A DNA stretch of 10,841 nucleotides from positions 1 through 10,841 of the forward strand of contig JBBRSC010000101.1 of the NCBI GenBank assembly GCA_038245795.1, given 5' to 3'. The DNA comes from JBBRSC01 sp038245795. GTDB taxonomy: Bacteria; Actinomycetota; Acidimicrobiia; Acidimicrobiales; Microtrichaceae. Under the pieces are notes generated by a model. That model was given only the letters and a program-made list of their open reading frames with translations. It did not search any database and had not been told where the DNA came from. Within the stretch, counting starts at the first letter, position 1. Each line of letters starts with the position of its first letter. The position numbers and the translations under genes were made by a program. This document shows positions 5,877-10,841 of the stretch, one piece after another.

Positions 5877-6776
5877 GAGGATGTGCTGCAGCTCGGCGGG
5901 CAGCGGCGAATCGAACGTGACGAGTTCGCCGGTACGGGGATGATCGAAGGACAGCTGCGTCGCGTGGAGAAACGGGTGGTCCATGGGGATCGAGGGTTTC
6001 TGGCCGTTGTAGAGATCGTCGCCCACCACCGAATGACCGATGGAACGAAGATGCACCCGGATCTGATGCGTTCTGCCCGTCTCCAGTTGACACGCCACGA
6101 GCGACGTCGGCTTCGGTTCGTGGAATTGTGACAACACCTCGTAATGGGTGCGAGCCTCTCGACCGTCAGCGCTGATCGTCATCTTGAGGGGATCGCGACG
6201 AGAGCGACCCACCGGGGCGTCGATAGTGCCGTGCAGCGTGGTGAAGTGTCCCCACACGAGCGCGAGATAGCGACGAGCAACCGTGTGCGTCGAGAGCTGT
6301 TCGACCAGATCGTGGTAGGCGCGATCGGTACGGGCAACAACCATCAGGCCTGAAGTTCCCTTGTCGAGGCGATGCACGATGCCTGGTCGGTGCGCCTCGC
6401 CGACATCGGCGAGTTCTGGAAATCTGACAAGCAGGCCATTGACGAGAGTCGATCCCTTGTGACCGGCGCCGGGGTGCACGATCAAGCCGGTTGGCTTGTC
6501 GATGACGATGACATCGTCATCGTCGTAGACCACCCGGATCTCGACCGTTGGGTCCGGTTGTGGAAGTTCCTCCGGCCGCACTGGCGACTCGGAGATCGAC
6601 ACGACCTGCCCGGCCCGGACTCGTGTCGACGGTTTGACGGCGATATGGCCATCGATCGTGACCGTGGCTGCCTCGATGGCCGCCGCCGACTCTGCCCGGG
6701 TACAACCGGTGAGCATCGCAACCACCCGATCAATGCGCTCGCCGGTCAGGGCGTCTGGAATCTCCTCGGAAATCAC
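5862..6776 (-). CDS. rluD: RluD-family ribosomal large subunit pseudouridine synthase
   Basis: Converts specific uridines of 23S rRNA (helix 69 in the RluD group) to pseudouridine. The 304-residue protein has an N-terminal S4 RNA-binding domain (about 12-60) and the RluA-type catalytic domain with VIDKPTGLIVHPG (91-103), HRLDKGTSGLMV (135-146) carrying the catalytic Asp138, ARRYLALVWG (167-176) and the RTHQIRVH motif (235-242). Length and domain order are those of RluD, but RluA, RluC and RluD paralogues cannot be told apart confidently by eye. The start is GTG 6776, which overlaps the lspA stop by 4 bp (GTGA), implying translational coupling. LspA and an RluD-like synthase are commonly adjacent in bacteria, which supports both calls. 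Confidence 0.93.
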   Translation of the reverse strand: MISEEIPDALTGERIDRVVAMLTGCTRAESAAAIEAATVTIDGHIAVKPSTRVRAGQVVSISESPVRPEELPQPDPTVEIRVVYDDDDVIVIDKPTGLIVHPGAGHKGSTLVNGLLVRFPELADVGEAHRPGIVHRLDKGTSGLMVVARTDRAYHDLVEQLSTHTVARRYLALVWGHFTTLHGTIDAPVGRSRRDPLKMTISADGREARTHYEVLSQFHEPKPTSLVACQLETGRTHQIRVHLRSIGHSVVGDDLYNGQKPSIPMDHPFLHATQLSFDHPRTGELVTFDSPLPAELQHILDQLS

Positions 6777-7321
6777 GGCGACGGTGACTCGGACGGCGCT
6801 GTGTCAACCGGCGAGGACGATTTCTCGGGTGTCGGCGAGTCAGGGTCAGGCTGACGCCAGGCGACAATGGCCAACAAGATGCCACCGACCACCACCGCCG
6901 AGTCCGCGACGTTGAAGGTGGGCCACCAACTCGTATAGATGAAGTCGACGACCGCACCCTTCATGAACCCAGGAGCCGCGGAGTACGGCACGCGGAGCAG
7001 GCGATCCAACAAATTGCCTGCGGCGCCACCGATGACCATGCCCACGACGCACAGCGCCGGAGCACCCTTCACTGATCGCGAGAACCAGATCAGTCCGCCG
7101 ATGATGGCCAGCGCGATCAGCCCGATGAGTGCGCCGGAATTGTTGAACTTCGAGAACGCCATCCCCTGGTTGAAGGCCAGTCGGAACTGCACCCCGAACA
7201 GGACATTGACGTGCTCATCGCTCCCTGCCGGCGACAGCCGGTTCACCGCCCAGTGCTTGCTGAGTTGATCGATCAGCACGACCGCCGAGGCCGTCCCGAT
7301 GACGGGGAGTGTGCGGTTCAT
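6773..7321 (-). CDS. lspA: Lipoprotein signal peptidase (signal peptidase II)
   Basis: Membrane aspartyl protease that removes signal peptides from diacylglyceryl-modified prolipoproteins. The 182-residue protein has four hydrophobic segments (about 5-24, 62-82, 88-104, 139-156) and all family motifs: DQLSK at 18-22, FNQGMAFS at 50-57, GGAAGNLLDR at 98-107, VVDF with catalytic Asp126, and FNVADS with catalytic Asp140. The C-terminal 25 or so residues are a Pro/Ser/Asp-rich cytoplasmic tail not needed for activity. ATG 7321 starts 6 bp after the stop of the DksA-like gene with no clear Shine-Dalgarno sequence, so translation probably depends on the upstream gene; the end overlaps rluD by 4 bp. 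Confidence 0.96.
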   Translation of the reverse strand: MNRTLPVIGTASAVVLIDQLSKHWAVNRLSPAGSDEHVNVLFGVQFRLAFNQGMAFSKFNNSGALIGLIALAIIGGLIWFSRSVKGAPALCVVGMVIGGAAGNLLDRLLRVPYSAAPGFMKGAVVDFIYTSWWPTFNVADSAVVVGGILLAIVAWRQPDPDSPTPEKSSSPVDTAPSESPSP

Positions 7322-7327
7322 GGGCGA

Positions 7328-8050
7328 TCAGCGGCGAGCGAAGCCGCCGACCTTGTACTCAACGCGCTCGGTCGCCCACGGAATGGCTCGCAGTCGTTCT
7401 TTGGGAATCGGTTGGCCGGACACCCTGCATACTCCATAGGTACCCTTCTCGATTCGGGCCAGCGCCAGGTCGATCTCCTCAATGGCGGCGCGGGCCTGGG
7501 CGGACAACGCCAGATCCCGTTCCCGCTCGACGGCGAGGGTGTCGCCTTCGCCCGACTCCTCGTCGAACTGGACATCGCCGGGCTCACGATTCTCGGTGAG
7601 CGAGTTCGCTTCCTTCAACAGTGCAATCGACTGCAGGTCGTACTCGGCCCGCTCGGTGATCAGCATGTCCTTGGCTTCGGCCAGGAACTTGGCGTCATAC
7701 GGCGACTTGATCGACGCGATGTCGATCGGCTTCGGCGTTACGGGAGCCGCCTTCTTGGCCACGGGAGCGGCCGTCGTTGGCGTTGCCGCGGACTTGTTCT
7801 CGGTAGCGGCGCCCTTCGTTGCAGGAGCCTTCGTTGCAGGAGCCTTCGTTGGAGGAGCCTTCGTTGCAGCAGCCTTGATGGGAGCCGCAGCCTTTGACGG
7901 AGCGGCGCGCTTGGCCGGCGCGGCCTTGGAGCCGGCGGCCGAAGCCGCGACCTTTTTGGCGGCCGCGACCTTCTTGGCAGCTGGTGCGCTCTCGGTGGCC
8001 GCAGCCTTCGCAGTTGTCTTCGCGGGTGCGGCGGATTTCTTCGTTGCCAT
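7328..8050 (-). CDS. DksA/TraR-like protein with histone-H1-like Lys/Ala/Pro tail and degenerate zinc finger
   Basis: Related to DksA/TraR RNA-polymerase-binding factors, though activity here is unproven. In the 240-residue reading, residues 1-108 are almost wholly Lys, Ala, Pro and Thr, like the DNA-binding tails of bacterial H1-like proteins. Residues about 115-205 form a helical region (FLAEAKDMLITERAEYDL; LALSAQARAAIEEIDLALARIEKGTYG) typical of DksA/TraR. The finger motif follows as GVCRVSGQPIPKERL...PWATERVEY: only Cys208 of the four zinc cysteines remains, the others being Ser211, Arg229 and Tyr232. Loss of some finger cysteines is known in Gram-positive members. ATG 8050 is chosen because AGGG lies 9 bases upstream; ATG 8065 lacks this. 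A similar gene sits near lspA and divIVA in Streptomyces as I recall, so the location is conserved. Confidence 0.87.
   Translation of the reverse strand: MATKKSAAPAKTTAKAAATESAPAAKKVAAAKKVAASAAGSKAAPAKRAAPSKAAAPIKAAATKAPPTKAPATKAPATKGAATENKSAATPTTAAPVAKKAAPVTPKPIDIASIKSPYDAKFLAEAKDMLITERAEYDLQSIALLKEANSLTENREPGDVQFDEESGEGDTLAVERERDLALSAQARAAIEEIDLALARIEKGTYGVCRVSGQPIPKERLRAIPWATERVEYKVGGFARR
7815..7874. repeat. Four copies of a 15-bp tandem repeat in the H1-like tail
   Basis: The unit ttcgttgcaggagcc occurs at 7815-7829 and 7830-7844 exactly, then with one mismatch each at 7845-7859 and 7860-7874. On the minus strand it encodes the pentad KAPAT (with one KAPPT copy) in the tail of the DksA-like protein. 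The unit length keeps frame, so copy number could vary between strains. Confidence 0.85.
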
Positions 8051-8085
8051 GGGTATGCCCTTCAAATGGCTGACTCGGACGGTGC

Positions 8086-8091
8086 AGCGTA
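8086..8091 (-). promoter_or_regulatory. Candidate -10 element for the DksA-like gene
   Basis: TACGCT on the minus strand predicts a start near 8079 and a leader of about 29 bases that contains the AGGG ribosome binding site before ATG 8050. No well-spaced -35 was seen. Confidence 0.35.
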
Positions 8092-8100
8092 GCCAGAATG

Positions 8101-8117
8101 TGGCGCTTCACGCGCCA
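8101..8117. terminator. Hairpin in the gap between divIVA and the DksA-like gene
   Basis: TGGCGC, loop TTCAC, GCGCCA form a perfect 6-bp stem 27 bases past the divIVA stop codon. No U-tract follows on the minus strand, so it may only slow or partly stop transcription leaving divIVA, or protect the mRNA end. It lies just upstream of the candidate promoter of the next gene. Confidence 0.35.
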
Positions 8118-8143
8118 ACCAGGGCAGTGAGTGGTGTGAAGCC

Positions 8144-9307
8144 TCAGCGACGACGGCCGAAACGGCGGCCACCATTGGGCTCGTCGCCCTCGAAGAATGC
8201 TGACATCTTGTCGTCCCCAGGTTCCGCCTTCACCGCATCATCGAGCTTCTGCATGTACCGGTCATGCTGCCCCGTCGACTCAAAGGTGTGCGCTTGGGTT
8301 GCTGCCGGATCGTCGAATGGACTCGCTCCAACACCTTCGGCCGCCTCGACGTCATCGTCGGCGCGGCCAGCCGCTGGGGACAGCTCGTCGGCGGAATCAA
8401 TCGGAGCATTGGCCGCCGCTTGCGTCGACCCCATGTCCCCTGACGTTGGCTCATCACCGTCGACCTCGGACCAGCTTCCCGGACCCCACGGGTCCGCTGC
8501 GGCGCCTTCGGGGACCTCGTCGACAACAGTGATCGATTCGGCGCTGACCCGCTCGCTCGGCGCCTGCGTCACAGCACCAGCTGCTCCCCCTTGAAAGAAC
8601 GCCCCCTCAGTGCGCAACGCCGTGGTCTCCGGCGGCAGGGCCGGTCGGCCAGCGAGCGCCTCGGGGTCGTCGAGAACGGCCCGGATACGCTCCATGGTTC
8701 CCGTGAGGTCAGAACGGTGTTGATCGACACGGCTCCGGAGCGCTTCGACGTGACCGACCAATGCCGCCTTCTCGCTGTCGAGCGACGCGATCTCGGCGGT
8801 GAAGCGTTCTCGGTGGCTCCCGAATTCGGCTTCCGCGTCTTCTCGGGCTCGGCGAACCAGATCCTCGCGTTGCGCCTGCGCATCTCTGACCAACCGTTCG
8901 GATTCGGTCGTGGCGTCGCGGAGCAGGCTCTCAGCACGCCCGCGCGCGTCAGCGACCATCCGGGTGGCCTCGGCGCGGGCCTCGGAAATGGCGGCCTCGG
9001 CAGTGCGCTTGGCCAACACGAGCGTGCGAGTTGCCTGCTCGATCTCTTCGTCGTCGGTCATCTGAGGAACAGCGGCGCGAATGGGTGACGGTTCGACGGC
9101 ATCGACCGTCCGCGGGGGCTGCGAACGGACCTCCTCGAGCGACCGCTGGATGACGTCGACCTGCGTACTCAGATCGGCATTCTCGGCCAGCAATTCGGAC
9201 AACGACGCCCCCACCCGTTCGAGGAAATCGTCGACCTGGTCCGGGTCGTACCCGCGGAACTTCTCGGAGAACTCGATCTGTTCGATCAGCTGTGGCGTTA
9301 CGTCCAT
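8144..9307 (-). CDS. divIVA: DivIVA/Wag31-type polar growth and division scaffold
   Basis: DivIVA binds curved membrane at poles and septa and recruits growth and division machinery; in actinobacteria it directs polar wall synthesis. In the 387-residue reading the N-terminal lipid-binding domain (1-60) has IEFSEKFRGYDPDQVDDFLE; Phe17 and Arg18 fall at the same positions as the membrane-inserting pair of Bacillus subtilis DivIVA. A Pro-rich break (about 61-82) precedes a long Arg/Glu/Ala heptad-rich coiled coil (about 85-215). Residues 220-387 are acidic, Gly/Ala/Pro-rich and likely disordered, ending in an abrupt basic tip (GGRRFGRRR). It is longer than the Bacillus protein, as usual in actinobacteria. 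ATG 9307 is preferred over the adjacent GTG 9310; a TAGTCT hexamer 6 bases upstream suggests a leaderless mRNA. It follows yggT with 43 bp between. Confidence 0.95.
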   Translation of the reverse strand: MDVTPQLIEQIEFSEKFRGYDPDQVDDFLERVGASLSELLAENADLSTQVDVIQRSLEEVRSQPPRTVDAVEPSPIRAAVPQMTDDEEIEQATRTLVLAKRTAEAAISEARAEATRMVADARGRAESLLRDATTESERLVRDAQAQREDLVRRAREDAEAEFGSHRERFTAEIASLDSEKAALVGHVEALRSRVDQHRSDLTGTMERIRAVLDDPEALAGRPALPPETTALRTEGAFFQGGAAGAVTQAPSERVSAESITVVDEVPEGAAADPWGPGSWSEVDGDEPTSGDMGSTQAAANAPIDSADELSPAAGRADDDVEAAEGVGASPFDDPAATQAHTFESTGQHDRYMQKLDDAVKAEPGDDKMSAFFEGDEPNGGRRFGRRR

Positions 9308-9313
9308 CACCTC

Positions 9314-9319
9314 AGACTA
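9314..9319 (-). promoter_or_regulatory. Candidate -10 element for divIVA (leaderless)
   Basis: TAGTCT on the minus strand ends 6 bases before ATG 9307. This would give divIVA its own promoter inside the division cluster. The sequence gaggtg between the hexamer and the ATG could instead be read as a Shine-Dalgarno core, but it lies too close to the start. Confidence 0.4.
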
Positions 9320-9334
9320 GAGGCCCGTGGCCTC
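9320..9334. terminator. Hairpin between yggT and divIVA
   Basis: GAGGCC, loop CGT, GGCCTC form a perfect 6-bp GC-rich stem in the 43-bp gap. A further GAGGCC copy lies at 9344-9349. No U-tract follows on the minus strand. It abuts the divIVA -10 candidate, so it may be an attenuator, a weak terminator for transcripts from sepF-yggT, or a protein-binding site. Confidence 0.35.
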
Positions 9335-9350
9335 TCAGAGGTTGAGGCCC

Positions 9351-9629
9351 TCAGAGTATGCCGCCAGCGCCGCAACCGATCGCCGGCAACAAGATGATCT
9401 GAATCACCAGCAACACGATCATCGGTGTGAGATCCAGCAGGCCTGAACCAATCCGCACCGGTGGAATCACCTTGCGCATCGGCACCAGTAGCCAGTCGGT
9501 CGCCTTGCCGACGTACCCGACCACCGTGGCGAGACCGCTCCCCGGTGCCGCCGGGAACCAACTCAACAGGATGCGGGCAAAGATGAGCAGCACGAACAGC
9601 TGCAACGCCACACAGAGGAGATTGCTCAC
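9351..9629 (-). CDS. YggT-family membrane protein
   Basis: A small integral membrane protein of the YggT (YlmG-like) family, encoded near sepF and divIVA in many Gram-positive bacteria and cyanobacteria and linked to division or chromosome/plastid distribution, without a defined biochemical role. The 92-residue protein has two hydrophobic segments (about 3-23 and 67-87) and the family core between them: ARILLSWFP (18-26) and WLLVPMRKVIPPVRIG (46-61), then LDLTPMIVLLV. It starts at GTG 9629, 9 bp past the sepF stop; GAGGA lies 13 bases upstream, which is long for a Shine-Dalgarno sequence, so coupling to sepF is likely. Confidence 0.92.
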   Translation of the reverse strand: MSNLLCVALQLFVLLIFARILLSWFPAAPGSGLATVVGYVGKATDWLLVPMRKVIPPVRIGSGLLDLTPMIVLLVIQIILLPAIGCGAGGIL

Positions 9630-9638
9630 GAGTTCGAG

Positions 9639-10259
9639 TCAGTCCTCATCGTCGGTGAAATCGCCGGCGCTGAGGCGACGACGGTCCTCGGAGGAGATCT
9701 CCACGTCGGCAGGGCTCAGGAGATAGACGTGCGACGCGATCTTCTCGACGCGACCGCCCAGTCCGTAGGCCACACCGGAGGTGAAATCGAGGAGCCGTCG
9801 AGCGAGATCCCGCTCGAGCCCCTGCAGATTGACCACGACCGGCCGACCCTTCTTGAACCAGTCGCCGACCTTCTGGGCGTCGTTGAACTCGTCCGGATGA
9901 ATGACACGCGGCTTTGAACTCAATGCGCTCGGCAAGGGCCTCACCACTCCTCGACCCAATCCCAATGCCGGGTCGGACGAGCCGAGCGGACGAGCCACCA
10001 TGGCGCCGGACACCGGCAGCACCGTCACGCCGAGTTCGTTCGGCTCGTCGAACGCTGACACCCGGCTGGGACGTGCCGGGCTCCCCGCGCGCGCCGGCGC
10101 TACAGCGCGCGGCCGACGCGCCGGATCGGGCTCGTCGGCAAGCGGCTCATCATCGAGGTACCCCTCTTCGACCTGGTCGTAGCCGTCGTCGAACTGGTCG
10201 TAGTTCTCTTCGGGACCGAGTCCCAACCACGACATTCCTCGCTTCATCATTCCAGCCAT
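9639..10259 (-). CDS. sepF: SepF, FtsZ-binding membrane anchor of the division ring
   Basis: SepF tethers FtsZ filaments to the membrane and is the main FtsZ anchor in actinobacteria, which lack FtsA. In the 206-residue reading the first 15 residues (MAGMMKRGMSWLGLG) form the amphipathic membrane-binding helix. Residues 16-115 are a linker, first acidic and Tyr-rich, then Pro/Arg-rich. The SepF domain (about 117-188) follows: PRVIHPDEFNDAQKVGDWFK, VVVNLQGLERDLARRLLDF, and GLGGRVEKIASHVYLLSP. All core elements are present, then a short acidic tail. ATG 10259 is set by GGAAGGAG ending 5 bases upstream. The order yggS-sepF-yggT-divIVA downstream of ftsZ is a classic Gram-positive arrangement, so ftsZ is expected beyond the right window edge. 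Confidence 0.96.
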   Translation of the reverse strand: MAGMMKRGMSWLGLGPEENYDQFDDGYDQVEEGYLDDEPLADEPDPARRPRAVAPARAGSPARPSRVSAFDEPNELGVTVLPVSGAMVARPLGSSDPALGLGRGVVRPLPSALSSKPRVIHPDEFNDAQKVGDWFKKGRPVVVNLQGLERDLARRLLDFTSGVAYGLGGRVEKIASHVYLLSPADVEISSEDRRRLSAGDFTDDED

Positions 10260-10362
10260 GAGGACTCCTTCCCCTGCAACGTCGTCTGACCGACGCATTT
10301 CACAACTGCTTCTAGTCTCGCACGATCGAGGCCTCCTCCGGCGCCACCGGCGAACGAGCGGG
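10260..10362 (-). other. Gap between yggS and sepF
   Basis: This 103-bp stretch holds the strong sepF ribosome binding site (AAGGAG, 10265-10270). No convincing terminator is visible: a GC-rich patch near 10338-10352 repeats CGCCGG but does not form a good stem. A TAGAAG patch near 10310 is a weak -10 candidate. sepF may be read through from yggS or have its own weak promoter. Confidence 0.4.
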
Positions 10363-10841
10363 TCATCGCTCGCGACTTCCGAAAAGTGCCGTGCCGATCC
10401 GGACCATGGTGGCGCCCTCTGCTACCGCGATCTCGAAGTCGCCTGACATCCCCATCGAGAGCTCCCGGAGATCCAGCTTCTCTCGGAGATCCCGAACTCG
10501 ACCGAAGCCGATCGCCGCTTCCTGATCGGTCGACCCGAAGGGTGCAACGGCCATCAGCCCAACGACATCGAGACCGCGGTTCACCGCCCGCCTCAACAAC
10601 GGCTCGACCTGATCCGGGGCGACGCCACCTCGCCCCATTTCGCCTGACAGATCCACCTGGATCAGTACCTGTGCACCGGGGCACAGCCGCGCAATCACAT
10701 CGACCAGCGACTCGCGATCGACGCTGTGGATCGTGAGCGACCCCAAGGCATCCGGTTGCGCGGGATCAGGCTCGGGGAAGAGCAACTTCGCTTTGTTGGT
10801 CTGGAGCTGGCCGATGAAATGCCAATGGGCGCCGACGATCA
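10363..10841 (-). CDS. yggS: YggS/PLPBP-family pyridoxal phosphate homeostasis protein, C-terminal part (cut by window edge)
   Basis: Binds pyridoxal 5'-phosphate and keeps vitamin B6 and amino/keto acid pools balanced; it has no known catalytic reaction. The visible 158 residues begin with the family signature WHFIGQLQTNK, continue with VLIQVDLSGEMGRGG, and end with the phosphate-binding region LRELSMGMSGDFEIAVAEG followed by TMVRIGTALFG. The N-terminal 70 or so residues, carrying the PLP-linked lysine, lie outside the window. The frame is open to the right edge, so the gene is cut rather than broken. It is followed by a 103-bp gap before sepF. Confidence 0.95.
   Translation of the reverse strand, partial: IVGAHWHFIGQLQTNKAKLLFPEPDPAQPDALGSLTIHSVDRESLVDVIARLCPGAQVLIQVDLSGEMGRGGVAPDQVEPLLRRAVNRGLDVVGLMAVAPFGSTDQEAAIGFGRVRDLREKLDLRELSMGMSGDFEIAVAEGATMVRIGTALFGSRER

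Noticed and set aside
7482..8594. Long plus-strand open frame (370 codons) opposite the DksA-like gene and divIVA
   Set aside because: It is antisense to two well-supported genes, is Ala/Gly-rich as expected from reading Lys/Ala-rich codons backwards in GC-rich DNA, and shows no recognisable domain.
10247..10684. Minus-strand 145-codon frame across yggS and the sepF start
   Set aside because: It is out of frame with yggS, which has its full set of signature motifs, and it reads Arg/Gly-rich noise.

Overview
The window looks like chromosomal DNA from a high-GC Gram-positive bacterium (phylum Actinobacteria). The class Acidimicrobiia is my best guess, but this is inference. Three things point this way: a bacterial proteasome activator (Bpa, an actinobacterial family), an actinobacterial Rv1264-type adenylate cyclase, and the tail of a division-cell-wall gene neighbourhood with SepF, YggT and a large DivIVA. 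There is no tRNA, rRNA, CRISPR array, insertion sequence or phage gene that I can support. The window is densely coding and no gene-free stretch exceeds about 155 bases.

Layout, left to right. (1) 1-311, minus: N-terminal part of Bpa, cut by the window edge. (2) 374-2158, minus: DeaD/CsdA-type DEAD-box RNA helicase with an Arg/Asp/Gly-rich linker built on an 18-bp tandem repeat. (3) 2261-3049, minus: a heliorhodopsin, the type with inverted membrane topology, with its retinal lysine and carboxylate counterion intact. (4) 3111-4148, plus: a soluble class III adenylate cyclase with an Rv1264-like N-terminal regulatory region, divergent from the heliorhodopsin with only 61 bp between the proposed starts. 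(5) 4161-5246, minus: an alkaline-phosphatase-superfamily phosphodiesterase/nucleotide pyrophosphatase. (6) 5400-5840, plus: an Rrf2-family regulator with only two of the usual three cluster cysteines. (7) 5862-10841, minus: a co-directional block read right to left as yggS (cut by the window edge), sepF, yggT, divIVA, a DksA/TraR-like protein with a histone-H1-like tail, lspA and rluD. FtsZ would be expected beyond the right edge.

How it fits together. Block 7 serves division and polar growth (SepF, DivIVA, probably YggT) and envelope or RNA housekeeping (LspA, RluD). Genes there are tightly packed: lspA and rluD overlap by 4 bp (GTGA), and the DksA-like gene ends 6 bp before lspA. The left half is more accessory. 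The standout is the head-to-head heliorhodopsin/adenylate cyclase pair. Heliorhodopsins are photosensory candidates with no settled partner, and a cyclase would be a natural output, but the link rests on gene position alone. Several genes (bpa, heliorhodopsin, cyclase, divIVA) have a TANNNT -10-like hexamer 6-7 bases before the start codon and little or no Shine-Dalgarno sequence, which suggests leaderless transcription. The DksA-like gene, sepF and the Rrf2 gene have ordinary ribosome binding sites.
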